Below, one piece after another: positions 9,223 through 20,547 of a stretch of DNA of 64,000 bases (position 1 is its first letter; each line of letters starts with the position of its first letter). Under the pieces are notes generated by a model. The model was not told the DNA's origin. It searched no databases and was given only the letters and a program-made list of their open reading frames with translations. The stretch comes from Apoda limacodes (lineage: Eukaryota; Arthropoda; Insecta; Lepidoptera; Limacodidae): the NCBI GenBank assembly GCA_946406115.1, contig OX291552.1:62001-126000 (forward strand), given 5' to 3'. The translations under genes were made by a program, and so were the position numbers.

Positions 9223-10043
9223 CGCTCGGTTCTCGACGCGTTGCAGGCGGCTTTAGCTGTTGAGGTGGGAGTGTGCGCGGAATAGCTGCGGGGTACTCGC
9301 GGGCTGCGGGGTATGCACGGGCTGCGGGCGGATGGAGTGCTATGACGGGTAGTTGGTGACTCATTCGGCGACGACTGTTGATATTCAGACTCAGGCTCAG
9401 CTGAGTCGCTTACAATTTGTTTTGCATCTACCTTCAATTTCTCTTTGTATTTCTGGTCGTTTGAAATACATTCGAATGACTGTTGATTGTCTTGCTCGGT
9501 GTTGTTTAGCGATGAGTTATGTATGTGTGGAATTTCCATAGGTCCACTTTCAAGTAGCCATGCTCCTCGTCTTTGGTTCACATTGTAAGCAGATGTAGGC
9601 GGTAACGAATAATTTTTCAACTGTAATAGCTCCGATTTAATTTTACTCAATTCAGTTTGCGTAACATAAGTCGACTTTATACCTTATAATTCATTTTCTA
9701 ACTGAAGAAGGTCCTTTAAGAGCTTAGTACAGTCGAGATGATCGAATAAGACGGGTGGAAGTTTCTCAAGGTCCCTCGCACAGAAAATAGGAATCATATC
9801 TGGTTCTGTTGATTTAAACACATTAGCAATATCAGCCAGGTTCCTTTCGCCCTTTCCTTTATTTTTAAGCTTTATTTTTATATTTTTAGTAGGGATCGAT
9901 TCAAACAGAAGCGTTTTCAACTTTTGGATTTCTTCGCTAGAGAACGAGGAAATACATATCCGCACCAGTGTTTATTCGTCGATTACAGATACTTTATTTT
10001 GAATATATGACAACATTTCGTCAATACAATCGCCATAATTAAC
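9223..10043 (-). pseudogene. Insect transposon-associated ORF1-like protein relic
   Basis: One minus frame runs through this region with two TAA stops (9972-9974 and 9684-9686). The protein has a conserved start region (ISSFSSEEIQKLKTLLFES), then DLEKLPPVLFDHLDCTKLLKD, a spacer, NQRRGAWLLESGPM, and a Ser/Pro-rich tail. Proteins with this layout occur in many copies in lepidopteran and other insect genomes and are linked to LINEs. Their role is unknown to me. The coding end is cut at about 9220 by the viral relic. Confidence 0.6.
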
Positions 10044-10157
10044 ACGATACGCACGTCACGTTTCGTTTCGTAGGTACAATAATACGACCTCACAGAGGCG
10101 AAGCGAGCGCGTGACTATAAAGATAATAAAAAAAAAGATATAAACAAAAACTAATGG

Positions 10158-10188
<31 letters not shown>

Positions 10189-10240
10189 TTTATACCTCTA
10201 AGGTGGCAAACAAGCTTACGGCCCGCCTGATGGTAAGCGG

Positions 10241-11797
10241 TCACTGTAGCCTATGGACGCTTGCAACACCAGGGGTATCACTTGCGCGTTGCCGACCCTT
10301 CAGAAATCTAATAACTTCTTTCTTGAAGAACTCCATACTGTAGTCCTTGCAGAAAACCTTGGCAGGGAGCTCATTCCACAACTTAAGCGTTCGCGGGAGG
10401 AAGTTTTTCTGAAACCGCACTGTACGCGACCATTTAGGTTCTAAAGTGTGAGAATGAATTCCCTGCCGATGGCGAGCGGTGCGATGGTAGAAAGTAGCCG
10501 TGGGCATCATTTCGAACAATTCCTCAGAACACAACCCATTGTACAAGCGGTAGAACACACACAGTGAGGCAAAGTCTCTCCTCAGACTTAAGGGCTCGAT
10601 ACCGCAAGTGAGTTTGGAATCGTCGACAATTCTCACAGCCCGTCGTTGAACCGAGTCAAAAGGGCCAAGCTGGTATCCGGGTGCACCTGCCCAGAGATGG
10701 CAGCAGTACTCCATATGGGGCCGAACCTGCGACTTGTAAAGTAACAACCTTTGCCCCGACGTGAAGTACTGCTTCGCTCTGTTGAGTACACCAAGTTTTT
10801 TGGACGCCAGCTTCACCTTATCTCGTAAATGATCTCGGAACTGAACATCGCTGGAGATGTCGACACCAAGGATCCCAATGCTCTTGGAGATGGAGAGGGG
10901 AGTGTTCTGGAATTGTGGGACCACAATGAATGGAGTTTTCTTAGCGGTGAACGCGCACACTTGTGTCTTTGTAGGGTTGAATCGGACCAAGTTTACCCGT
11001 CCCCAGTCAGAGACCTGGGACAGTGTGGTCTCAATTTGAGACACAAGTTCTTTGCGGTTTTCCTCTACATCGGAACGAGGGATGTTTGCACGACCCGTGT
11101 AAAAAGCGTCTCCAGTACTGTCATCTGCATAGCAATGTATGTTGTTGATGTCCAACATGTCATTGATATGCAGTAGAAACAGCGTAGGAGACAGCACAGA
11201 GCCTTGCGGGACACCAGCATTAATGTCCATGCTATCAGAGCAACTACCGTCAACTACGGTTCGTATGCGTCTGCCGGACAAAAAGCTAGCCACCCATTTG
11301 CACAAACCCTCGGGCACTCCGTAAGATGGCAACTTCGATAGAAGACCGCGGTGCCAGACCCGATCGAACGCCTTCGCTATGTCCAGGCTACATGCCAATG
11401 CCTCCCCCTGACTCTCAATGGCTGGTGCCCATCGGTGTGTGAGATACACTAGAAGGTCACCAGTCGAGCGACCGTGGCGAAAGCCATATTGACGGTCACT
11501 AACCAGATCGTGTACTTCTAGGTATCTTAGAAGCTGTGTGTTGATCACACGCTTCATCACCTTAGAGAGGAGAGAGGTAATAGCGATAGGCCTGTAATTC
11601 GATGGATCTGATCTATCGCCCTTTTTGGGCACCGGGTGCACATTCGCAGTCTTCCATGAAGACGGAAATTGCCTAGTGTGGTAGGAAAGCGCGAAGAGGC
11701 GCGTGAGTACAGGACATAACTCAGGAGCACACTGCTTAAGCACCACTGCTGGTATACCGTCTGGCCCACTCGACTTATGAACGTCTAGAGAAAGCAA
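10241..11797 (-). pseudogene. LINE reverse transcriptase domain (copy A)
   Basis: 518 codons open. RT motifs in order: SSGPDGIPAVVLK, PVPKKGDRSDPSNYRPI, LDIAKAFDRVWH, NAGVPQGSVLSP, then the catalytic YADD in CYADDSTGD, followed by the thumb region (GILGVDISSDVQF) and the C-terminal region. The RT would copy element RNA at the nicked target. The catalytic site is intact. The frame is disconnected from the endonuclease by an indel near 11800-11850 and further breaks upstream, so the copy is dead. Confidence 0.9.
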
Positions 11798-12146
11798 CGC
11801 CCGCCTGACCTCCTGCTGCGTTATGGAGATTCCGGCATGGTCTTACCGCACCACGGTATAGTAGGTGGTACAGCGCCTTCATCGTTCATATTCGAGTTCG
11901 AGGCAAAGAGACTGCCCAGTAGATCGGCTTTCTCTTTAGCACTATGGGCCAAGTCACCATCGGTCTTTCGCAGTGGTGGTAACGACGACTGGCAGAAGTT
12001 CCCTTCGGCAGCTTTGGCAAGCGACCAGAAAGCACGACTCCCAGAAGGATAGCTCGCAAGTCGCCCACCTATTTTGCCGATGAATTGGAATTTTGCTCTG
12101 GCAGTTGCTTTCTTACTGAACCTCGAGGCAGCATTTAATTTGCGTT

Positions 12147-13202
12147 TTAACTCAGATCCTTATTAAAACGAGCCGTGGTCCAAGCCTCATATGCATTTTG
12201 CTTAAGAATTTTAGCTTTTCTGCAAGACCTATTAAACCACGGTCGTTTTTTGACGCCGGCAGCTACTCGCGGGTTAGGAATATAGCATTCCATACCAGCA
12301 AAGATTGTCTCAGTGACTGCGGCTGCGCAGACGTCAGGATCTTCTGAGGTAAAGCAGATCTGCCTCCACGGGTACGATGCGTAAAATTCTCGCAATCCAT
12401 CCCAGTCTGCCGACTTATAGTGCCACACACGACGCCAATTAGTTGGCCCAGAAGGATCAGGTTGTGTGCATGACACTTGAGTCCGAACGAGACAGTGGTC
12501 CGAGGAGCCAAGAGGCGCATCCACTGAGACGGAGTACCCGTCCGGACGAGTAGTCAGCAGAAGGTCCAGTAAGGAGCTCGTATGTTCCTCTATATCTGGT
12601 ATTCTCGTTGGAGAAAGTACCAGCTGAGAGAAACCATAGGTCAGAGCAAATTCATGAGCAGATAACCCAGCATAGTTATTGGTTCGAGAACTGAGCCACT
12701 CGCGATGGTGGGCGTTAAAGTCTCCCAAAATAACTAGTTCTGCTGTGGGATATTGCTCTAGAACTTTGTCAGTCGTCAAACTCAGGTGTTCAAGTCAAAG
12801 AGTCGAGTTACGTCCGTGTCACCGCTATGAGACCTGTATAGGCACGCATAGATACGAGTGTGGCCGCCGTAATCTACGCGCACCCGCAATATCGACAGGT
12901 CCCTGTCTTCAAGGCTATGAAGGCGGCGACAGCAGATATCCTCCCGGACGAACATACATACACCGGCACGACTCATAAAATTGTGTTCGAGTTTGTAGCC
13001 GGGATAGTGAAGGTATGATGTGTCGGCCGGGCATATCCATCTGCGTCTCCGTTAGAAAAAGAATGGTCGGCTGCGCAGTTTCGAGATGGTGGTGGACTGC
13101 GTTAAGATTTGCGTGAATACCCCTGATGTTGCAAAAATCCACATTATATGTGGATGGAGTAGCCGCTGTGCAAACTCTTTTCTTTTTCTGTCTTCTGGCC
13201 AT
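12147..13202 (-). pseudogene. LINE endonuclease domain (copy A)
   Basis: The endonuclease part of the same ORF, in three overlapping pieces. 13202-12915 has the N-terminus with NVDFCNIRGIHAN. 12976-12782 has RAGVCMFVREDI and YACLYRSHSGD. 12779-12147 has VILGDFNAHH, then LGSSDHCLVRT with the catalytic SDH. Two breaks separate the pieces. The one at ~12782-12795 is a 5-nt length difference that creates two stops and is also present in copy C (~59355). The 3' part is shortened near 12155 relative to copy B. Confidence 0.88.
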
Positions 13203-14221
13203 TATATATATAAAAAAAAGTTACTAAGACTAAGGATGAGGATTCACTGCACAGACAGCATAGAGGTCAAAAGGTGCGGTTCTAAGACTGCCGAAGCTCG
13301 CCACAGATGATACGGTTGCTGGCACGGCGGGCGGAAGGGCCCCTGATCCCCCTCTGTTGTAGTAGCCGGGTCCACTCCGGTCTCCTTCTCCGGCACGACT
13401 ACCACTTCAGATACTTTACACAGGCTGGCGAATCAGCCTCCCAGGGCGGAGATTAATTCCCTGGGTTCGGGATCCCGTTCAACCTGCGGGCGGCCAGCGG
13501 TCAGCCGTTTCATCAGGTCTCCCTGACCGCCGAACCAGCACGCCGCGTCTACGCCGAGCATGACAGCAACAAGCACCGCCGGTCCTCCGCTGTCCGCGCA
13601 GCGAATCCTCAAAGAGCTCTGGCAACCTTACTCACCGCCAGGAACACAACATTACTCAATGTTAGTGTTATTATGGCCGCGGTTTTCTGTAAGGTGGAGG
13701 TACTTCCCCAGTTCGGGCCGCTCATTCGAGCAAGTACTCGCTATGCCCTGCTTTAGTTGTTCGGATGGCTTATTCGAGCAAGTACTTGCAGTGCCCTACC
13801 TCTCTTAAAATATATATACAATACAATACAATACAAATATCCTTTATTGCACAAAACAAAAACACAAACTTATTGTAAAAATAATATTAAAAAACATGTA
13901 CAACAGGCGATCTTATCGCCAGATGGCGATTTCTACCAGATAACCTATGTTGGTATTGATATACAAATTTAAAATATTGGAATGGTAGGATGTGCAAAAT
14001 TGTACAAAAACTGAAATAAAGATATAAGTAACATAGAATAAGAATAGTATAAATTACCAAATAAATAAATAACTACAAAATACATAAATACCCTTATACA
14101 TAAAATATAAAATACATAAATTCCTTACATAAAAATACATAAACTACACATAAATAAAACAATCATAACTTAAATATTCAAGTGTCTACATCAGAAGAAC
14201 AGAGGGAGCAAAACAACAAGG

Positions 14222-15283
14222 TTATGCGAGATTTAAAAAATGCTTTTTCACTTGTGCTTTGAAGGTTGTAAGTGATTGTGCTTTTCGGATATCTACTGGG
14301 AGAGAGTTCCACAATCGCACTGCTTGTACGGTGAAGGAATCATCGTAAAATTTTGAGTTGTGACTCGGTGTATTAAGTAATAAATTAGAGGAGGAACGCA
14401 AAGAGGCATAGTAACCAAAACGCTCTTTGAGATAAGAAGGGTAGCTAGGATTGAACAGCACACAGTAAAGAAGTGAAAGAATATGAGCATTCCGGCGAAA
14501 ACGAATTGGGAGCCACTTGAGCTTCACGCGGAAATTGGAAATATGGTCATATTTGCGTAATCCAAATATAAACCGAATACAGAGATTTTGTAGTCGCTCA
14601 AGTTTGTTTAATTGGTCTTCAGTTAAATCAGGATAGCTAGCATCGGCGTAATCGAGTATGGGAAGCAAAAGAGAGTGTGCAAGAACAATTTTAGTGTCCG
14701 TGGGTAGGAAATTTTGCAGCCTTCTTAGGGAACCTACAGCGGAAAACATTTTCTTACTGACCTCGGCTATCTGTGAAGTCCAAGACATACTACTATCTAT
14801 AATAATACCTAGATTCTTAACCTGGTCATTATAAGGTATAAATACATTGTCTACACAAACTTTTGGGAGACTAACCCAGTTTATTCTAGACATAAACTTT
14901 GGACTGCCTAGTATTATGGCCTGGGTTTTTGCTGAGTTTATTTTTATGCCAAAGGCTTTGCTCCATTCTGAAATTTTGAGGAGATCAGAGTTTATCAAAC
15001 CTATCGTTTGAAATAAATCATCAAAAGTTGTTTGATTATAGACCTGGAGATCGTCTGCATACATGTGGTGGAGAGAAGAAAGTTGGTGAGTAATTGAATT
15101 AATAAAAATCGCAAATAAGAGAGGAGATAAAACACCACCTTGCGGAACACCGGCAACTATGTGGCACCAATCTGAAAAAATGTTATCGAATTTGATACTT
15201 TGCCTACGTCCACGCAAGTAGCTCTGAAACCATGCAACCACCGTTGGAGATATGTTAAGAGAACGCAATAACTCCAACAACAC
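14222..15283 (-). pseudogene. LINE RT, palm to C-terminus
   Basis: 353 codons open, starting just after the 'DFSNA' RT motif. It contains AGVPQGGVLSPLLF, then catalytic YADD (HHMYADDLQVY), the thumb motif VKNLGIIID and the usual C-terminal RLQNLCIRFIFG. It follows the ORF2 N-terminal part in a different frame; a small deletion near 15295-15305 disrupts the F-x-x-V-D segment next to the first RT aspartate region. The RT is thus split. Confidence 0.88.
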
Positions 15284-17151
15284 ATCAAAATCGACAGTAA
15301 TGCATTACTAAAATCAAGTAACGTTAATACTGTGAGCTGTTTATTGTCCATTCCCATGCGAATGTCATCCGTGATTTTAACTAGAGCCGTAACAGTACTA
15401 TGTCCTGCACGAAATGCTGATTGAAGAGGATTTAATAGGTTATTTCGTGTCAAAAACAGGTTTAGTTGTTTTTGGACAAGACGCTCAAGGACTTTGGATA
15501 AAAAAGGAAGAATAGAAATAGGACGAAAATCAGAAAGATTAGAAGGATTCGATTTTTTTGGCAAAGGAATTATGTGAGCGTCCTTCCATGCCATAGGAAA
15601 TGTACAACAGGAAATAGAATGATTAAGGATTTTTGTAATTGTAGGACAGATAATATCAATTATATAAATTATCATGTTACGGCTTATATCGTCGTTACCG
15701 ACTGCATTGGAAGTAATGGCGAGAACGTTCTTCTTAACATCACAATCGGTGAATTGTGTAAAAGTAAAAGGAGAGAAATCAGGAGTTGGTAGTGAGGAAA
15801 GATTATTTAAAGTATTGGTTTTCGCAATACCATCAAAGATAGAAGAGGAAGTGAAGTGTTGATTTAGGAGATTAACATTGATGTTTGGCGGAAGTGAATT
15901 CTGAGATGATTTGCCAACTCCTATTGATTTTAGAAATTTCCATACTTTAGACGGATTTTCATTTTCAACTGATTTATGAATGTGGCGTCGCTGCGCGTCT
16001 CTACACATTGTATTGCAGCGATTCCGTAAAAGTCTATAATTTTCTAGATTGGCATCAGTAGGATTTCTTTTATATTTGGATTTAGCATTGTTTTTCTTAG
16101 CCATCAGTGCTTTGATTTCCTCTGTTAACCAGGGAGCAGGAAGATGTTTTACTCTGACTGGTCGGATAGGTGCATGCACATCATAAAGTTTAGTTAACAT
16201 AGAGTTGAAAAGCATAATTTTTTCATCAACTGAAGGAGATTTATCAATTACAGTCCAGTCTAAGTTGCTAGCATCTTCATGAAGAAGCTTTATATCCATG
16301 GCACTAAAATTGCGTTGCAGAAGTATTCTCGATTTTGCTTTAGGGGGACGTATTTTATAAGAAAGATATAATAAATCATGATAGGAAAAAGCATCAGCTG
16401 AACATTGACCATGCTTAGCGACGTGTTCAGAAGAAGAAACAAAAATTAAATGTAAAAGAGAAGGAGAGCAATTTGGATAGAAGTGAGTGGCTTGTAGCGG
16501 TAGAATGTACATATTACTTGCCTCTACGATAGATCTCAGATGTTTAGCTCGTGAATCATTTTTAAGTATGCAAGTGTTGAAATCACCCATGATAATAGAA
16601 TGTGTATATGTAGGTGTCAGGTCTTCTAGGAGCTTTTCAAATGTAGAAAAATAATTAACATGTACTGATGGACTATAGAAAACTCCTAGAAGAGCTTTAC
16701 TATGGTGTAGGGTAATTTCAATAAATAAATATTCAGGTGTATTAGATTGAGGAGATTGATCAGAAGAACTAACAATTGAAAAAGGGATAGATGATCGAAG
16801 ATAAATTGCCACTCCACCTTCAGTACGAAAAGTGCGATCATTGCGAATGAGCTGAAATCCTGGTATGCAGTAAGAAGTAGAGGGCAGACAGGGCTTAAAC
16901 CAGGATTCAGACACAAGGATTGCATGAATGTTATTATTTCCCTCAAATGTAGCCAGCATATCAGAGTAATGAGCCGGAATGCTTTGGGAATTGATATGAA
17001 CAACATTGAAATTTTTCACTTAGTCTGAGAAATGAGAATGGAGAGAGTCGTTTAACGAAGGAATGCTGTGAAAACTGTTATTGCCGTTCAAAACCTCAGA
17101 AGATGATGTTAATGACTGATAATCATTTATGCTATCATAACTGCTATCCAT
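15157..17151 (-). pseudogene. LINE endonuclease and RT N-terminus
   Basis: The frame opens at ATG 17151 with 43 codons, meets a TAA at 17020-17022, then continues open for 620 codons. The endonuclease part has VVHINSQSI near the start, the active-site ESWF, IIMGDFN, and a region ending in a D-H-like triad that is partly eroded (YHDLLYLSY). The RT part has PLPKKSNPSNLSDFRPISIL and AFRAGHSTVTAL. The frame is lost at ~15300. The lone TAA is most simply a nonsense mutation. Confidence 0.82.
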
Positions 17152-17871
17152 GTAAACACTTTAAATATTAAATATAATTATACTAAGTATATATAAAAAT
17201 TAAAAGCAATATAATATAAATAAATAAAATATTAAAATTAAGTTTTAAAACTTGCTTAATTAATCAATTTCCGATTACCTGCCATTATTGTGTAACAAAA
17301 TAAAAATAAGATAAAAAACACATAAAAAAAAAAAATAGTTTACACAGCCAGAGAATTGTTGAGAAAAGAAAAATAAAATAAAAACTTTTAGGTATATGAT
17401 CAACAACGATGACGACGATAGACTGTAGAGAATAACGAAATAAAAACATATAATAATATACACAACGAGAGGTTAAAATGTAAAAATAAATTAAATGTTC
17501 AGCAAACTATGTCGACAATGGATAATATAGTACAGTTCCAGAGATACGTTCTGATGAACGATATTCTTTTATATAATTCAGTCGGTATGATCCATTGTCA
17601 ATGGACTTAGATTCTAACTAATTTATTATTTAAATTAAAATGTAAAAGTACCTGGATTTATGCTGTTCAATAATTAATTATGGCTAAAAGATGACTATCC
17701 AGTCCAGAGAGAAAAAAAAACATAACTTGTTATCATCTGTGACTGTTTGTGACGTTTACGAATACAGACAAAGTAGGTACAAAATAAAAACTAGGGTAAA
17801 AAACAAAATAGATTACAATAATATTAATGAATAAACTGCTAAAAAGAAGCCTATTATAAATAGATACCTAG

Positions 17872-18612
17872 TTACTTATGTTTAGCAACTCTTCTGGATC
17901 TTTGTTGGGTTGTGTCGTCAGAGGTTTTGGTGGGATTTACAGCAGAATTAGTCGGGCAGACTGTAGCCGAATCAGGAATTTTTTTAAGTTCTGCTAGTGT
18001 GGTCACACGATACTTTGTTTTGTCAGCTCCAATAACGACTACGTAACCAGCCCTCGTCCAGCACTTTGTAATCCCGAACCGCTGTCGCGCTGACAGAAAT
18101 ACATCATGTCGTCGTTTGGTCAAAAATTCCGAAAACGTATATCCTGTGCCTTTGAGTGATGTTTTGGCAAACCATACTTTATTTCGGATTGAAATGTCAA
18201 TGAACTTTATAAGCATTGGTCTTGGTTTGTCACTGGAAAGTCGTCCAATCCGTTGAGCATAACCAATATCACTTTTGCTTAAATTTGGCAATTTTAAATG
18301 ATCCAGTACTTTCACCACAGAATCAGAAGCATGTTCATTTTTGGATTCAGCAAGTCCATGCAGCAAAAGAAACTTACAACGCCTCCTCATCTCTTGCTCA
18401 TCAAGTTCACTGGTCAACAACTCTACTTGGCTTTGCAAGTTGCTAAGTGCTGTGTTTACAAATGATTTAAATAGTGTTAAGTCAGAAGCAATACCAGTTA
18501 CAGTTGGTGTTATAGCTGTTGAAGTAGCTTTATGGAGATCCTGCTGGAACTCAGTCATCTTGGTATTAAATAATTCCATAAGATCTGTCATTGACTGTTT
18601 CATGGCCTCCAT
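17872..18612 (-). CDS. LINE ORF1 protein (coiled coil, RRM-like)
   Basis: ATG at 18612, 246 codons, apparently intact; the frame is open further upstream to 18702 without an ATG. The first ~90 residues look coiled (Leu/Met/Gln-rich, with SNLQSQVELLTSELDEQEMRRR). Next comes an RNA-binding core of the L1-ORF1p/transposase_22 type (FLLLHGLAES, then IGYAQRIGRLSSDKPRPMLI), and a C-terminal domain with FLTKRRHDVFLSARQ. Such proteins trimerise and coat LINE RNA. It lies upstream of its ORF2 on the same strand. Confidence 0.75.
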   Translation of the reverse strand: MEAMKQSMTDLMELFNTKMTEFQQDLHKATSTAITPTVTGIASDLTLFKSFVNTALSNLQSQVELLTSELDEQEMRRRCKFLLLHGLAESKNEHASDSVVKVLDHLKLPNLSKSDIGYAQRIGRLSSDKPRPMLIKFIDISIRNKVWFAKTSLKGTGYTFSEFLTKRRHDVFLSARQRFGITKCWTRAGYVVVIGADKTKYRVTTLAELKKIPDSATVCPTNSAVNPTKTSDDTTQQRSRRVAKHK

Positions 18613-18712
18613 CTTGAAATATTGATACAGCTGAGATATTGTGTTGAAATGGTTTTTTTGAGGAGTTTTTGTAGGAGATAACACTTTATGGCAGGTAATC
18701 AATATTATAGTA

Positions 18713-19033
18713 TCATAATATAACTAATTCAACAAGTTTTATTGCTAAATTATAATAAAAATAAATAAATTTCTTAGCAAGCAGTGCAAACAATTTGCAC
18801 ACCTACCCTACATATATATATATGTGTACTTAAACTTAACAATATTCGATGTAAATAAATTATCCCTACATATATCTTATGAAATGTTAATTCTTCTCAA
18901 TATACTAACAAAACAGAGTTGCACCAGGAACCCATAAATCAAACAAGGATATTAAATATTGATAAATCGAACCAAATGTTGCAACAACAATAGCAACAAT
19001 TTTCATCCGTCTTTTACTCAAAAAAAAAAAAAC
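18713..19033. other. AT-rich spacer without genes
   Basis: AT-rich sequence with a short (AT)n/(TATA)n run near 18812-18830. No coding signal or recognisable repeat was seen on either strand. Confidence 0.5.
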
Positions 19034-19230
19034 GTAACCTAACCTTTCAAAGTTATTGAGATCATTTCGTAACAAGTCACAATCTTGATTGTTTTGAATA
19101 ATTCGATATACTTTAGTTTCATCTGCATATGGTAAAGTTAGGAAGGTTTTTATTTATGTCGTTGACATACAGGATAAATTAAAGGGGGCCAAGATGTGAT
19201 CGTTGTGGAATGCCTGAACTAATGGGTTTA
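19034..19230 (-). pseudogene. LINE reverse transcriptase scrap
   Basis: The minus strand in broken frames gives RT palm similarity: GIPQ..HLGPL, then FILYVNDINKNLPNF, an eroded YADETK box, and VYRIIQNNQDCDLL. This is the region around the catalytic site of a Jockey/CR1-type RT, with at least two stops and one frameshift. It ends at an A-run (19021-19033). Confidence 0.6.
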
Positions 19231-20029
19231 TGGTGCGATGTGTAACCTGCTAGTACTTATTCTTATTTCGATATTATTTATCTCTACAAAATTCTCAACA
19301 ACTATATCGATGCCCCCCCCCCTTGCTTCTACATAACATTTCTTTTAGAGTTCCAACAAAAATGAGCGAACTTGCCGCAAAAGGATCTTTTTTTTTTAAT
19401 CGCAATTATGCAGCTCATTGTTTTATAACTCGTGCCTGCACTCTTTATAACTCGTGCCTGCACTCTTTATAATAACAAATTGACTGGTACTGATATATTT
19501 TTGGAGTCTTTAACCGTGTATAAAAAACTTACTAAACAATGTGTCTCGGCCACCACCAGCACCACTGCCACTGGGGTGTGATTTAATTGCATAAATCAGC
19601 TCTTGGGTATATACACCACTGTTTATTATTTTATTTCTGTTAGTATTTTGATGTATAAATTATATTTTTTTTGTTTTTTCTATTTACTTAAATGTTTTCA
19701 TAAAGTATAATAATATTCACTCTATTGATAGTTGTATATATGCTTTAAAACTATGTATATTGGTAATAAGTTTATGTTACAAAATAGGAGACTATAGGTT
19801 TACAAGTAATATCATAAATAATATATTTATATCGGTAGCGCTCAATTCGGCAAAATAGCCACACAGCTCTCGATGAGCGGGGCAAGCTTTGGGGGAGGGG
19901 GCTAGGAATCACCCTAAGGTCCATCCCAAATTTACGCACACACTATACAGCACGTAAAATAAAAATATAAACCCGGGAGCAAAAGTTGGTGTCGTGCAAG
20001 TTCCATCGGCGTAGTATTTATATGATAAA
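19231..20029. other. AT-rich spacer with small direct repeat
   Basis: No gene seen. It contains a C-run (19314-19323) and a short tandem duplication of TATAACTCGTGCCTGCACTC (about 19425-19470). Confidence 0.45.
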
Positions 20030-20117
20030 TGGTGCACACGTAGGTAACAGGAGTACGAGTATAAACCAATTAATGGTTCACACGTGGGTAAGAGAATTAC
20101 GATTATAAACCAATTAC
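20030..20117. repeat. Imperfect tandem repeat, 2 x ~44 bp
   Basis: Two units, 20030-20073 and 20074-20117, both beginning TGGT.CACACGT.GGTAA and ending ATAAACCAATTA. They lie beyond the 3' end of the acetyltransferase gene. No function is evident. Confidence 0.7.
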
Positions 20118-20280
20118 CTAACATGTAAGATCCAAAAGCTAGCCAAAAAAGTTGTAACAGCCATTGTCTTGATTCAACTTCTGTGTTAATATATAAATAT
20201 GTCTAAAATTTCATATAAAATACAATATAAAAAATCATCTATCTAATAAAACACATCGCACGTAATTTAATTCCACTGCA

Positions 20281-20286
20281 TTTATT
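20281..20286 (-). promoter_or_regulatory. Polyadenylation signal AATAAA
   Basis: TTTATT on the + strand is AATAAA on the minus strand, ~75 nt past the acetyltransferase stop codon (20362-20364). It is the first canonical signal downstream of that stop. Confidence 0.6.
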
Positions 20287-20361
20287 TTACATTTTTTTAT
20301 AAAAGTAGTACACCACGTACCTAATCGAATGCGTAACCGAATAGGAAGTCGTGGTAAGGAT

Positions 20362-20547
20362 TCAGAGAGAAAGGCGGTCGGCATCGGCTGCGAGCTGCTC
20401 GATGTTGGCGCGGTGCAGGCGCATGGCGGCGCGTCCCTCGGTGAGGCGCAGATCGCACGCACCGAGATGCGCGTAGAACGCGAGCGCCGGCGCGTTGCTT
20501 TCTAGGACGTGCCAGTCAATACGGTGCACACCTTCCACCACCGCCAT
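20362..20547 (-). CDS. Acetyltransferase exon 4 (C-terminus and stop)
   Basis: Begins after the acceptor TTTCTGACAG (ending 20548). It encodes 61 residues with IDWHVLESNAPALAFYAHLG, the C-terminal strand, helix and Tyr of the GNAT fold, then RLTEGRAAMRLHR, and stops at TGA 20362-20364. Its first codon is ATG, but exon 3 supplies the rest of the protein upstream. Confidence 0.92.
   Translation of the reverse strand: MAVVEGVHRIDWHVLESNAPALAFYAHLGACDLRLTEGRAAMRLHRANIEQLAADADRLSL

Larger units (their letters stand above)
10171..13807 (-). mobile_element. CR1/Jockey-type LINE, copy A, full length but broken
   Basis: Poly(A) is the T-run at 10171-10190, and the 5' end is at ~13807, the same base as in copy B (~25015). 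The flanks share AATATATATA (about 10157-10170 and 13808-13816), a likely target-site duplication. The 3' end has the TGCCACCT(T)AGTGGTATAAA tail common in Lepidoptera. It encodes one endonuclease-RT protein; no ORF1 is seen. The 5' UTR contains a ~49-bp direct repeat (13723 and 13772). The family is possibly Zenon-like, but I am not certain of the name. Confidence 0.85.
13817..18712 (-). mobile_element. Two-ORF Jockey-superfamily LINE
   Basis: The 3' tail is a (TATTG)n-like microsatellite (13817-13835 on the + strand as CAATA repeats). The element has ORF1 (about 18612-17872) and an endonuclease-RT ORF2 (17151-14222). An ~850-bp AT-rich gap (17152-17871) between the ORFs has no coding signal and may contain a further insertion. 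The 5' end is not sharply defined. The family may be Daphne- or Kiri-like, but I cannot assign it from motifs alone. Confidence 0.75.

Noticed and set aside
19021..19050. Second telomeric insertion (CGTAACCTAACCTT next to an A-run)
   Set aside because: Only about two CCTAA-like units, with the A-run on the wrong side and strand for a TRAS junction; chance or an old repeat edge.
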